Numbered from the stretch's first letter, positions 25,036-37,348 are shown. The stretch is DNA of 64,000 nt from Emydura subglobosa (GCA_007922225.1 ML679962.1:31541563-31605562), one strand, 5' to 3'. Translations and numbers: made by a program. Notes: generated by a model not told the origin, from the sequence alone.

Positions 25036-26929
25036 AAAATGATTATTCTGAATGAACAGGAGAAAACACTCAGGCCAGCCCTATTACCTAGTCCACAGCA
25101 AGCTTAGAAAATGTTGTGAGGAAGCGAGAGAGAAAATAAATGCCACAAAGCATGTGCAGTGAATTGACTCCAGAAAAATATTATTTATGGCTCAGACCTT
25201 CTCCATACTCTTATGAAACTTGTTAGCTTCTAACATATGAATAGATTTACAGTTGATTGCAGCTGTTGGCATTATCAGCAAGCTATGAATTTCAGCCTTA
25301 TTAAGATATAGTTGTGCTAGCACCGCTGAGACTGTCCCCTGCTGATAATGTCTTCCTGTAATTCTGTACAGTAATATAATACAAAGTGTTAACTTTCAGA
25401 CTAAAGTTAAATATACTGACCACCATTAAAAGCAGCATTTGCTTACATTTAATAAGCCCTACGTATCAGAAACACAAGGGTACTTCTCTTTACTCAAAAA
25501 AAGAAAATAACTGGACTGATTCCTGGTAAATATTGATTCTGGTTATTGCTGTACAATATGGGTAAAGTTCCTCACTGATGTGACACCACTGAAACCAGAG
25601 GAATTACGCCAAGTGTAAATCTGGCCCTGTGTTTTCACGTTGATTGATAAGCCTTGACATTACATAAGAGATGCCATAAAAACAAAGAGTTACCATTAAA
25701 ATGAACAAAGAAACACTTTTTTGTTGATAGGGTAGCAAGTGAAGCTAATGCAACCTGACACCACCTTGTGTCATATATAATTACTCTCAAATTTAGCAAC
25801 ATTAGTGAACAAAGCCCCTAGCTTAAAAATCAGAATAGCTTAATCTCATATGTTGTAAATAAATGCTGAAAGACTCAGTAGCATATCAGAAGATCCTGGT
25901 AGCTGAGCAAAACATCAAAGATTGTGTGCATTAGTATTCTTATATCATAGACACATCTTAGATGCACATTTGGTTTTGATTGTAAAAACAGGAACACTTG
26001 TAGCTACACACAAATCAGGAATAGATGACAGCGTGTGAAATTTCACAAATGTGGGAGTCCTGGGATCCAGAATAGTGTAAAAATTCTTGATGTCATTTGA
26101 ATCGGTTCTATCAAACACACAAAAGAGTTCATGGGGTGAAAAATCATGTTCCTTGGTTCTAGACTGGTGGGGGGTAAGTGGCAGGGGGCCGTGGAAACTG
26201 AACCCATAGGCATTGTGTTGACTAAGTAGAGAAACAGGCAAGTCTGATGTTAGATGTGGATGTAACAAAACAGCTGCTGAGGCCCCCACGTTATAGTGTT
26301 GTCAGCTTCCTGGTGAAAATTCTTCTGAACTTTTGAACAAATCCCCCTTTTGATGTCAACACTGATCTCCGTCAGGCCGACCTGACCGTATTCCCCAATC
26401 AAGCAGCAGACATTCAGCTTCCCTTTTGCTATAACTAAAGGAGGGAAGGACTCATTAGTTTCCACTGACGTGCCCCTCTGGGGGGAAAGAAGGTTCTGAA
26501 GCAGTTCTTGCCCCATTTAGAGCTGGCAGGCAGGGAAGCCAAGACTATCTTCTCCAGAACTGCCAGGAATCAATGGGTTGGGATGAGCAGACTAGAAAAT
26601 AACTGCATTGGGGATGCAACTACTCATCTTTGACTAATCAAGGTTCTGACATAATTTGACTGGTGTCTTGTGTTGATGGTGACTGAAAGTAGCTCTATTC
26701 TGATGGAAGTTTGTAGCTCCTACATGCTACAAGTTTGATCTCAGTTTAGTTCCTTTTGGACAGGGATCCATCTCTTAGTTAAAAAATACAGACATTGTAT
26801 TGGCTGTGTTTGCAGACAGACCATAGAGTGCAGGCAAATGATGTATTGATGCGCAAGTGCACATCTCATGTTGACATCCTGAAAGTTTTCATGACCTAAA
26901 ATCTGACAATAAATACATGAATTGGGGTC
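25036..26929. other. Non-coding stretch, no gene recognised
   Basis: Contains a palindromic-repeat remnant at 25567-25630 (gatgtgacaccactgaaacc ... gaattacgccaagtgtaaatctggc). Minus-strand frames at 25945-26289 and 26250-26516 show no known domain. The rest looks unique. Confidence 0.4.
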
Positions 26930-27215
26930 AATCAAAATGTTTCATTTGGATCATTTCAAAATATTTCATTTTGATTTTGACTTTTTTAGTTAAAAAAAAA
27001 AAATTAACTGAAATTTTAAAATGAAATGTTGTTTAAAACCAAACACTGGGACTTTTCATTTTGAGAATGTCAAAATGGGATGTTTAGACAATTCCAAAGG
27101 TTTTCCTTTTTATAGTTTTTCAGACAAAAAATCTTGAAAAATGACCCTTTCCAGTGAAAAAGATTTGGTTCCAACAAATTAGGATTTTTCCAATGTAAAA
27201 AGTTTCACTATCAGC
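26930..27215. repeat. A/T-rich dispersed repeat (aaatgtttcat / ttttgag family)
   Basis: A block rich in repeated words: caaaatgtttcat, caaaatatttcat, aaaatgaaatgtt, ttttgagaatgtcaaaatggg. It ends in tatcagctctgcac. The same vocabulary appears at 42215-42392, which ends in tttctgtccagccct. I recall this as a low-complexity-looking turtle MITE. Part of the self-complementarity comes from aaatg/catttt words. No gene. Confidence 0.55.
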
Positions 27216-27486
27216 TCTGCACACTGCTGCTGCCCATCTCACACCTGCTGTTTGACTAGTTCCAGCGCTTCTATCTGACCACACCCAAAAAAACAAACCA
27301 AACCAACCAATCCCCTGTTCCCCACTCTCACCTAGTTAGTCCCCTTCAGTTAATTAAAATGAAAACAGAAAACTGACAAATTAAATGAAAAATAGGCCTG
27401 CATTAAAACTCTCATCCAAATCTATGCTGAGAAAGTTCTCACCCAGAGCCGAACTTGCAGCTTGTGCTTGAAAAGGACTGACAGAA

Positions 27487-27582
27487 CCTCAGCTGGTATA
27501 AATCTCCATTGAAGTTAATGGAGGTATGACAGTTTACACCAGTATGGAGCTATGAGCATTTACATCAGTTGAGGATCTGCCT
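27487..27582. repeat. Palindromic repeat (ctcagctggtataaat family)
   Basis: The left arm cctcagctggtataaatc and the right arm gcatttacatcagttgaggatctg are imperfect reverse complements. The centre holds ctccattgaagttaatggag, which is nearly self-complementary. Typical of the old sauropsid palindromic elements scattered in this window. Confidence 0.6.
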
Positions 27583-27739
27583 CTGAATTCTTAAGTTCAC
27601 CCACAGTAACTCCTGAGAGAGTGCTGTCTGATTGACTGTGCAGTTAGACATGTAGCCTTTACCTACTCTCAGAGTAGAGAGATTTTTAAAATAAAAGAAG
27701 GTAAAGAAAACAATAAGCTGAATACAATTTTCTATATGG

Positions 27740-28140
27740 GTCTTCACAGGAATGGCTCCAGGTCATCAGCTGCCTGGGGCAAACTAGCAAATGTCTGCCT
27801 TTCCCAGCCCACACTTGAGAACAGCCTAGCTCCATCCTCCCTGGAATTCCCTTTCAGGTAGTTAAAGGCTGCTATCAAATCCCCCCTCATTCTTCTCTTT
27901 TGCAAACTAAACAAGCTTAGTTCCCTCAGCCTCTCCTCATAAATCTTGTGCTCCAGCCCCCTAATCATTTTTGTTGCCCTCTGCTGGACTCTCTCCAACT
28001 TGTCCACATTCTTTTTGTAGTGGGGGGCCCAAAACTGAACACAATAGTCCAAATGTGGCCACACCAATGCCGAATAGAGGGGAATAATCACTTCCCTCAA
28101 TCTGCTGGCAATTTGATACACTCCCTTCATCCCTCTGCCC
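27740..28140 (-). mobile_element. CR1 LINE fragment, C-terminal part of ORF2
   Basis: A minus-strand frame at 27744-28130 remains open for 128 codons. It gives the post-RT region of CR1 with [19 protein letters not shown], then [37 protein letters not shown] and [12 protein letters not shown]. This is the thumb-proximal segment seen in avian and reptilian CR1. Both ends are truncated: no RT palm upstream and no clear 3' untranslated region downstream. The open frame over nearly 390 bases suggests a fairly young or lucky copy. It is a fragment, not a gene. Confidence 0.92.
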
Positions 28141-29064
28141 AGCTGTGAGAGAAACTAGCCCTGTGATACATTTCATTTTTTCCTGGTGAAGGGTACCTGG
28201 AGGATATTCAGTTCCAAAGGCATGACCTAAATCCTCCATCAGTTGTTTTTCTAAGCTCATTCCCATATCTCACATGAAAACAAATTTTTTTTCCTTGGGA
28301 AACAATAATCCTATGAAATGCTTCATGCAACACATATTGAAAATCCATCATGGCAAACCATTTGCGCAATAGTCCAAATCTAACTTAGCTTTGATGTAAA
28401 ACTTTCCTTGCTTAGAAAAAAAAATCAGACTAGTGCATACATATTCATTTGAAACTTTGTGAATATATAATTCCTCTGTGAATTGCCTGTACTTTATCTA
28501 ATGCCCACAGCTAGGTTCCAGGAAAACATAGATTTCTGCCTGCATTAGCCCACACTTTTTTCCTCTCCACAGCAGGTGAATATCTCCTGAGAGTCACTTA
28601 GTTGGGTCAATGTTTCTATGATAAATTGTATTTTTTTTTTAAAGACCCTCTCAAGGCTGACTGCTAATGTTAAACAAGCCAGGTAACGACAAACCATTAA
28701 AGCAGGTTGACACTGCAGGGCAGGTAAAAGAATTTTTTGCATCCCTGGATTTCACAGTAAAAGTGAAAGGTTAAAAGCATGGAAAAAAATCATCTAATTT
28801 TTGAAGTCTATGTGTATATAAAATAAAGGATAGGACTTTATGCAAGCCGAAGTGGGAGAAGGGTTCTTTGTTGGTTCTGCTGAAGAGAAATGAGAAATAT
28901 AATTTTGTTAAATCATGAATAATTTAGTGTGTGTAACAGGGAGATACCACCCTTACCACCATTTCCAGTTAGACATTACTGAAAGAGGGAGATTGTGATG
29001 GCGTTTTAGGATGTTATTTCTACCCTGTAAGATTAAATAAATATGTACAATTAAAAGCTCAGAA
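28141..29064. other. Non-coding stretch, no gene recognised
   Basis: AT-rich, apparently unique. A poly-T run of about ten bases lies near 28630. Nothing else seen. Confidence 0.45.
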
Positions 29065-29285
29065 CTGAAAGGAAGGATGGACCAGTGGTGAAGGTGTGCT
29101 GGTCTTGGAGTCTTAGGTTTCATTATCTGCTCTACCACAGACTTTGTCTGTGACCTTAGGTAAATCACTTAGTGTAATATTCCTCAGTCTCCCATCCATA
29201 AAATGGGGACAACAGTTTTTCTCTACCTCACAAGGGAGTTGTGAGGCTAAATATATTGAAGACTGTGACATAATCAGATACTATG
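29065..29285 (+). mobile_element. MIR-type SINE
   Basis: Starts gaccagtggtgaaggtgtgctggtcttggagtc. It continues with the CORE (tctgctctaccacagactttgtctgtgaccttagg.aaatcact) and the classical MIR 3' part (cctcagtctcccatccataaaatggggacaa ... acctcacaagggagttgtgaggctaaatat). It differs from the CORE-SINEs above in keeping the MIR-style tail. Confidence 0.9.
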
Positions 29286-32089
29286 CCAAAGAGCCATAAA
29301 TGTACCTACTTACAATCCCTCCTCTGCAGAGCTTTTTTTGGAAAAACTCGCCATTGCAGTGATGGGAATGTTGCCTGAGAAAATAATATAAGATAGAGCT
29401 CCATGGATATTTTTAAAGGGCCTGAGCTGAAGTCCATTGAGGTCTTTTGAAAGATTCCTACTGTCTTCAATGAGCTTTGAATTGAGCTGATGAGGAGGAG
29501 TTGTGGACAGTTTTGGAAATCATATACTTAAAATAAATTTTGATTAAGATTTTTCTGTATAATACATAATGCGATTTGAAGTGGACCATTTTCCATGGAA
29601 GGGAAAAACCACTGGGTTCTCTTGGGCCCTTGATGACATTTTTATTTGAGACACTGGCATCCTTTCACCTTGCTTGACACTGATCTTTGTGGGAGAATCC
29701 TATTTGTGACTGTTGAAATGAACTTCACACTATGGAGCACCTTGTCAATCTTTGCCCCAAATGATCATATCCTGGTGATATCTTTGCCATCCACTCTACA
29801 TCATCTGAAGCAATTAGTTGGATTGCCAACCTAGACTTAAATATCTAACGTTGCCGCTTTTAAGTCATAAGAAAAAAAAAGGCTATTCTTTGAAGACTGA
29901 CCTGAACTTTTATAAGACTTTTTTATAATACAAATACAAATATAATACAAATAAACTTCATCCTCAATGTCAGGAACAGATTATACTTTTCAGATTAGAA
30001 TTAAAAGCCTGGTAGAGAGGTTATTGGCTGCCCGGTTATCAGCATTACTGAAGTTAACAAAACTCTTAGCAGGTTCCATTGCCATTGGAATAAAACGTAA
30101 CAGCTAACTATGGTAGATATTTCGAATGGGTACATGCACTCTATAATATTGATCCTCTTAGTCCTAGTTCATGTTGAAGATTTTTCATGGAAAAATGTGC
30201 AGATATTTAGTCACCATTTGCAGGCTGCCCGCAAAGCCTCTGAGGTACATGTTCTTACATTTCCAAAACCTCTAACTTTCCAAAATACCTGTCTATTTTT
30301 AATACTGTACGTTTATGCACTATGTAACAATCTTCTTCCTACATGGGAATGTGAGTACTTATTTACTTTCCATCTAATTTGGGAATAACCAGGCATGCAT
30401 CTATTAAAACACACTGGGCAATTCCCTGAACAGCCATTTCCAGTTCATTGGCAACAGTTTTTCTAGACCAGGAGAAAGGAGTAGTTTACACCAAATCCAC
30501 CTCACTGTTTTTAAATCATGGGATAACTGCAAATTAACATGAAGTGGAATGGATCACTCCTGAAGAAGGTTGATGTAGGCCTAAATCTAAAGTCTATTGA
30601 AATCAGTGGAAAGACTCCAAAATATCTTCAGTAAGCTTTGGATCAGCCCCATACCGACTAGATCATTTCCAAGTAGGTTTACCTTTTGCAGAATAAAATT
30701 AGCCAACGTTAAAAGCTGCTGTAGATTCCTATTTCATAACATGCTCCTCTAATTCTGGGGTTGTTGTTCCCACCTTAGCTGCTACCATCATTTGGCAATA
30801 CACAAATTGGAGCAGAAACAGATCATGACTCAGAAGACTGGCCATAATCAATATGATATGGATTATATTAGAGAAAATACTTTTTGAGAAGGAAAACGTC
30901 ATGGACATGTATCCTTTTTCAGACAAAATTAATAGAAATGCACCAATTACATAAAAAAAGAGTGGCCCCTTGGTCTTCATCTTTTCAGTTGTCCAATTAT
31001 TACCTTTTATTATGAGCATCCTGCAATTTCTGTGGACTTGGATCAGCCCCCGGAAGATCTGCAATATAAATCAAACCCTGTCATAGTAAGAAAATGCATT
31101 TTAAATTTGGAGAGAGAGAATATGTCTGGGAATATTACTTAAGTGAATAAAATATTTAACTGACATTAATCAACAACTAAATCACAGATGTGGAATATAA
31201 GATGTGATAGTGAATTTTGAGCCTTAGACTCTACTTTGAAACCCCATGCTCAATATTTTCAGAAATCCACTGCTGAAAATTCATGAACAATAGCAAATTT
31301 TTGAGGTGCTTTGTGTTGTAATTCACAATGTGCATGACATTCAGTTCCAGTTCTATGTGCAACAATAAGAAAGGTAAACTGAAGATATCCCATTTATGCA
31401 GAACCAAGAGTTTAACCATTCCAAATAATTTTAACTTGGAGGACAAGAAACAAAAGTGCTCAATAGTTTGATCATCAGGTTCCCTGAAAGTACAATTGTT
31501 TTACTTCTAAATTAAATCTTGGGGGAAGGGGGAAGGTGGAAGGTCATGAGATGGATAAATACAATTCATTATTTTTAAAGTGAATTTCTTTAACTTTTGG
31601 ACAGGACAAAAATGTGAAAATGTCTGAGAAAATTTAATTGCAGAGTCGTTAAGGCTAGCAGAATGAGGATTCTTTACTTTATAATGTTAATACAACTGAA
31701 ATTTAAATACTAATTCTAAACATTATGATGACTATTGTATCCATTAGATAAAATTCATTAATTCTAAGTGACAATGTAGGGCAGAAAAGACTATGGACAC
31801 TCTTAACTAAGGAAATTATTCTAAAATTTCCTTAATCATAGGCTTGAACCTCTTTGAGGAAAATACCAATTAAATTTTCATCTGAAACAATAATAATGAT
31901 GAAAATCTCCATTTTCATCTGCCAAGACTTACTATAATATGTTCTTTCCTTCTTGAAATTTGTGACAATAAAGGAATATCTTCTATTAAAAGAAACTTGC
32001 TCTTATAGGAGGCTTATAGCAATTTACATTTATGCTGCCTACTGGATTTGTATTGAATTATATCTTTATTACGATTAGCTTTTTCCATA
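29286..32089. other. AT-rich non-coding stretch with small palindromic repeats
   Basis: Two remnants of one sauropsid palindromic family are visible. One is at 29418-29491 (gggcctgagctgaagtccattga ... tcaatgagctttgaattgagc). The other is listed separately at 30577-30650. A short tandem-like stretch of ataatacaaat words lies at 29924-29952. No frame looks like a gene; the minus-strand frame at 30729-31064 is stop-free by chance as far as I can tell. Confidence 0.45.
30577..30650. repeat. Palindromic repeat (aggcctaaatctaaag ... ctttggatcag)
   Basis: The left arm aggcctaaatctaaagtctattgaaatcag and the right arm cttcagtaagctttggatcagcc pair imperfectly around a centre with gaaagactcc. Same family as 29418-29491. 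Confidence 0.5.
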
Positions 32090-32880
32090 TTGTGGAGTGG
32101 TTGTGAAGGAGTTCACTCCCTGACAGAGAAGCTTCTTGTGGCTGGACATGATGTAGTAGCTCTCTCCTTGTCTGGTGCTTCCTGGTGATGGTTGCTCTGG
32201 TGCTACGATGGTCTCTCTTCTCATAGTCCACCCCTTCTGGGGTAAGAGAGTCTAACAAATAAATAATCCATATGTCCACACCACAAGGCCTTTGGCTCAA
32301 CTGGGCCCTGTAATCCTCTAGCCCTTTTCTCAGGGATTCATTCCACTTTCTCCAGTGGCTGGTAGGGGAACATGGGCCCTCCCGCTACACTGAGTTCCCC
32401 ATAAATCAATTGCCAAGGTCGTCTGTTCAGTCCCAATCCTTGCTGCTGTTTTGCCAGGATTCTTTCTACCCAGCCTTTCTCAGGACTTCTCCCCCACAAC
32501 CTCTCTAGATTCACTCTTATTTCAGGGCTGAGACTCTCAAGGACCTTGCCCTGGAATCCTTTATCAAAATTCCAGTATAAAATTCCAGTCAAGCCCTCCT
32601 TGGGCTTGATCTTGTGTCCCTCTCAGTTAAATGCTTCTATGGGGTCCATACTTGGAAATCTTTTTGCCAGGCTTTCCCACCAGAGCCTGGTCCATTCCAG
32701 CATCTGGTCTCTGTCAATCCTAGCCACTTGCCAGCCTCCCTTACTCAGGGCTTGCTTACGCTATGCGCTTCCTTCTCTGATTGCAAAGAGTGACTGCCGC
32801 CTCTCTCCCTGCGGCCCCCTTCTTTCCTTTCTTTCTTTTCCTGACATCTTATGGCACAGCAGGCTCAGCATGTGAGGCAG
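32090..32880. mobile_element. LTR-like dispersed repeat, copy 2
   Basis: Shares the phrases ccaccccttctggggtaagagagtctaac (about 32220-32248) and ggctggtaggggaacatgggccctccc (32358-32384) with 24200-25035, in the same order and orientation. It is GC-rich and non-coding. It ends against the 3' end of the I-group LINE; the exact border at 32880 is a guess. Strand of the parent element is unknown. Confidence 0.45.
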
Positions 32881-34310
32881 TGACCACCACCTATCTAAGT
32901 TTTCTCATAAATAAAATCTATATCCTCTCCTCCTACCCTGCATCCTTAAAAAAACACAGCAATGCTTTTTTAATGCGACTCCACTTTGCTGGTATTCTCG
33001 CCAAGCCTTTCAGCATAGATTCTTTCACTTTCAGGTCTCTCATTTTTTCAGAAAGACTCTGTGTTTCTGTACAATTCTCCCAGCAATGACATTGCAGATG
33101 CTCCACTGTTTCCTTAGCTTTGCATGTTTCTCATAACCCGACTTTGTGCACGGTTAGTAGATATAAATTACCATTCAGGCCAAAGTGACCTGTAAGCACT
33201 GTCAATATAGCTACTTCACTCCCGCTGTCATACCTGTGAAGTATAACATTATCCTCAAGTTCGGAGGTATTTCATAGACACGTCATCCTTTTTCTCCCCT
33301 TATTTCTTGCCATTCCTTCTTAAGTTCTCTCTTAACCAAATGGTTGATGTCCCATGCACTCAGAAGAATCTTTATATCAACCTCCTCAATTTTTTAGGCA
33401 CTTTTTGCTGCTTTATTTGCCATTTCCTTGCCAGGTATCCTGACGTGCCAGAATCCACACTATTACTATATGAATACCTAATTATTCTATCTCTGTAGTT
33501 CAGAACAATGTTTTATTGACTAAATCATTCCTTCTTTAGGAGGCTCCCTTTCTGATTGCCATTGAACCTGATCAAGAGTCAGATAGGATAGCAGCTGTAA
33601 CTGTGTGTATGTGTACATCACTTATTCAAGTTAGTGCCAGCATCAGTTCAACCATCACAATGGCCACAAAATTGGATAGTTTCATAGATCTCTTAATTCC
33701 GATTTCAGGGATACAAAAGTCCATCCCCCCTCTACCTGTGTTGTCATCTTTAGTTGTGTCAGTATAAATTTGGCATTGCCACAATGTATAAACACATACA
33801 TTTTATTCATCATATTTGACAGTCCTGCTCCTCTCTTTGTGTTATCATATCATTCCAGATCCACAACTGGAGAGCTAACCATTTGATTTAGTTTAGCTAT
33901 AGCTTGAATTCCCATGACTAAAGAGTTTAATCTTTTCCAGTCCTTCCTTTTCACTCAAGTCTTTTACCTACCTTTTGACCCAGTTAGCATGTGAGAGTTT
34001 GTGGCATCCAGTTATATCTTGTTTACTGAATTCCCAACAGTCCTTGTATGTTTAATATTCTTATCTTCACTATTTCCATTAACTTTAGCCCAAAAGGTTA
34101 AATCGAACAATTTCATCCTTAAATGTATTGGCATTTGTCTGGTAGCTACCTGTATCACGCACAACAGTGTCATAATACTTACACCACATGAGATTTGCAG
34201 AGTGTAGACTTGGATTGATTGTAGTGTTTAAATGGTGGTTTAGAAGCTGAATTGAAGACTTAGCATCCATAATCTATAACCGATCTTATTAGCATCCTAA
34301 ACAGCATAAT

Positions 34311-34724
34311 TAAAGGCAAGATTATGCCATGGAGGTCACGGAAATTACGGATTCTGTGACTTTCAAAGACCTCTGTGACATTTTCCGCTTTTGGACAGTA
34401 GGGTCAGAGCTGTCAGCTGGCAGGGACCCCGCAGCTCTCAGTCATCACAGATAGCAGGAGACCCAGAGATGCTGGCCCCACAGCTCTCAGTCACTATGAG
34501 GACCCTCCAGCTGCCAGAGGCAGACACGGGACCCTGAGCCACTGGGGATTTGGCAGCTCTCATCTCCCCTTCCCGCTTGGGTTTCAGTTGCCCCCCATCA
34601 GCGCCCTCCCATTATTTTTAGTAAAAGTCACAGACAGGTCATGGGCTTCCATGAATTTTTGCTTATTGCCTGCAACCTGTCCATGACCTTTACTAAAAAT
34701 AACCGTGAGAAAATCTTAGCCTTA
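34311..34724 (-). mobile_element. hAT-like MITE nested in the LINE, copy 1
   Basis: The ends are taaaggcaagattatgccatgg (left) and, read inward from the right, taaggctaagattttctcacgg: terminal inverted repeats of about 22 bases with a few mismatches. The flanks AGCATAAT (34303-34310) and AGCATCAT (34725-34732) form an 8-bp target duplication with one difference, as expected for hAT elements. Next to the right end there is an inner foldback (34612-34639 against 34675-34702). The middle is GC-rich and non-coding. It is oriented opposite to the copy at 41660-42001. No transposase. Confidence 0.85.
34612..34702. repeat. Foldback inside the MITE
   Basis: The 28 bases at 34612-34639 (ttatttttagtaaaagtcac..) pair with 34675-34702 across a loop of about 35 bases, with only a few mismatches. 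The MITE end has thus been duplicated in inverted order, which would give a strong hairpin in single strands. Confidence 0.8.
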
Positions 34725-37348
34725 AGCATCATCAACACATTCTTATCTGCACCCTGATTGTTCCCAGCCATACTGTTAAGCAAATTGGTCCTATATTGAC
34801 ATTTAATCTTGATGTTATCGATATGACCCTTCAAAGTTAGTTTATCGAACATAACTCATAAGAACGTAATATTTTGAGCTACCTTGATTTTCTCCGAATA
34901 GAGATATAAGTTCTTTTCTTTCCCAGTCTTCCTTTTTTGTGAAGATCATTGCCTTTGTTTTAGCAAGTGAGAATTTAAATCCCCAAGAACCTCCCCATTT
35001 TGAAATCCCCCTGGGTGACTCATTGGTTCTTTCCACAGCTATCTTAAATCTTCTGTGTTTGACCTGTATAGCACAGTCATCTGCAAATAAAGTAATACCT
35101 ATTCTTGCCTGTACTCTCTCCAGGAGATCATTAATCATAATGTTAAACAAGGACAGGCTGATAACACTCCCTGGTGGAGTTCCATTAATAAGTTTATAAG
35201 TATACAACAAAACTGATGCCACCCTTACTTGCATGGTTCTATCTCTTCAGAAATAGTTTATCTGTTAAAACCTTCTTCCTCTTATTCCAATTGCAGTTAG
35301 TTTATACAGCAAGCTTTCTCTCCATAGCATGTCATGCACCTTTTTTGATGTCCAAAATGTCAGCTGTCATAAACTCTCTTCCTCATGCTTTTTTGTGTTT
35401 CCATTTCTAATCTTACACTATGATCAAATGTGCAACTTCCTTTCCTAAAACCACTTTGTACACAGTTTATAATTCCATTTTTTCAAGTATGCTACTGATC
35501 TCTCATTTATCATTCTTTCCATAAGTTTGTCCACACATGATGTGAAGGCAACAGGTCTATATCCATCAGGCCTTGAGCATATTTGACAGGTTTTCCTATC
35601 TATATAACCACTCCTTGCTTCCATTCTGCCAGTAGTATTCCTTCTTCCCCCAAATACTATTATATAATTTCAATTAAACTCTTAAACTCCCTTCCAGTAG
35701 GTGCTTAATCCAGTAGGGGCTGTATTCTCACTTTTGTCTATAGATTTTTTGAGTTCCTGTATGCTGAAATTTTCATTCAGTACATCGTCTTTATGTTCTA
35801 CCCCTCCTTGTAGGAGTTCACAATTTTCTTATGCAAACATTCTTTTTTCTTCATGAAACTCTTTACTTTCATTTATTTCACTACTAGCTTTATGGAATTC
35901 TTTTGCTAACATGTCTGCTTTTCCTAAGTTAGAACTTTCAACTTTATCATTTACTATGAGAGGAGGTATAAAATTTGCTTTTACTCCAAATCCCATTCAT
36001 TCTTTTAACATATTTCTATATCTCTAAAACCTTGGAATCTTTGTTCATTTTCCCACAATACTTTCTCTAACTCTCTTTCTTTGCCTTTTTCAATAAGTCT
36101 TTGTGCCACCGCTTTCTATTTTTTATAGTTCATTAAGTCCTTGCTATTCATTGTACTTTTTGTTTGTTTATATGCATTATTTCTTCCTTTAGTTGCTGCT
36201 TTATAATCTTCATTCCACCAGATTTCTGCATTTCTGGCAATTTAGTGTCTTACATATATCTAGGCTTGCGGCTACTATAACTCCCTTTATTATAATATCA
36301 TGAAACTCCTTTAAATTATCACTTATTCAATTGGTACAAAGATACTCATCACACATGAGTCCAAATTTTTCTTTTCTAAGGTCCCATATAGGGATTCCTT
36401 CAGTATTTTCAACATTACCTTGGTCTTGATATGTAATTAGCACAGGGAAGTCATCACTTCCTATTCCATCTTTTTTATAGATTTCCCAGCTGCATTTACT
36501 TGCGATATTGCTTTTTGTAATTCCCAGATCTAAACATGAAAATCTTTCATCCACCAAATTAAACCTCAAAGGTGCTCCAGTATTTAGCAATTATGCATGT
36601 CAATATGCATGTCAAATGTGCAATTGCAGGTTATACATGTCCCTGAACTGTTCCAGGCATTTGCCATTATAATCAGATGTCCTGCTTTCCCATAATTAAT
36701 TATGGCTATTAAGGTCCCCACAAATAACATACATGCCTTTGACACCCTTAACTAAGCCTTCCAATTCTAGATTGTCTAGTTTTTTTTACATGGGTTGTAA
36801 AGATTAGAGATTCATATAAAGGTGTAGTTATTCTGCAAAGGAATCTCAATACTTTTGTACTCAAAACTTAAGTCTGTACATCTCTTTTGCTATAACTAAA
36901 TAAATATACAGACCTCATCCCCTATTATTGTCTCTCTGTCATGTCTGATTACATTATATCCTGGAAATCTAAACATAAGTTTTCTCGCCAAAGCCCATAT
37001 TCTTTTCTACACTTCTGGCCTTTATAATCGCCTCTCAGTCCCTCCCCATCTGGCCTTCATCTCTTAATTAAGCCAAACTATAGTAGCTTTATATTAAAGG
37101 CTGTAACAAAGGCAGCCCTATATAGCAAAGGCTGCCTCATACTAAAGAATACACTTTATCTATTTGTTTTACAATTTTTATTCCAGAATAATATACTCAC
37201 ATCAGTCATTGTTTCTTAATATTTCAGTCAAAGGAATTCACTGGGTAGGAAGGCTGTCCTGAAATTGTTTTGAATATGCTTTTTGACAAACGTTGGGCCC
37301 TGATTCAGAACTCTGAATAAGAAAATGTCTGAACTTCCAAAGACTTGG

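Larger units (their letters stand above)
32890..37090 (-). mobile_element. I-group LINE remnant with EN, RT and RNase H, split by a MITE
   Basis: On the minus strand the domains come in the order expected for an I-superfamily LINE. EN: PGYNVIRHDRET and FEYKSIEI (about 36990-36840), then RFNLVDERFSCLDLG, CSWEIYKKDGIGSDDFPVL (frame 36327-36590), where GSDHFP has become GSDDFP. RT: FRKG near 35455, then GTPPGSVISLSLFNIMINDL and the catalytic FADD at 35076-35087, then WGFKFSLAKTKAM (frame 34842-35234). The thumb region is interrupted by a 414-bp insertion. RNase H: YTDTTK (33749-33766), VELM (33641-33652), LSDS (33575-33586), and RIPGKEMANKAAKSA (about 33397-33443). A C-terminal ETVEHLQCHC segment lies at about 33080-33110. 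Stops and frameshifts are frequent, so it is dead. No gag-like first ORF is seen. The RT wording resembles fish 'jockey-like/Nimb' elements more than CR1. Confidence 0.85.

Noticed and set aside
27744..28130. 128-codon frame as an expressed protein
   Set aside because: It is the C-terminal part of CR1 ORF2, lacking the catalytic domain and both ends.
34311..34724. piggyBac-type element, because TTAA lies near both ends
   Set aside because: An 8-bp duplication (AGCATAAT/AGCATCAT) explains the flanks better and gives a continuous LINE reading frame across the join; TTAA is common in AT-rich DNA.
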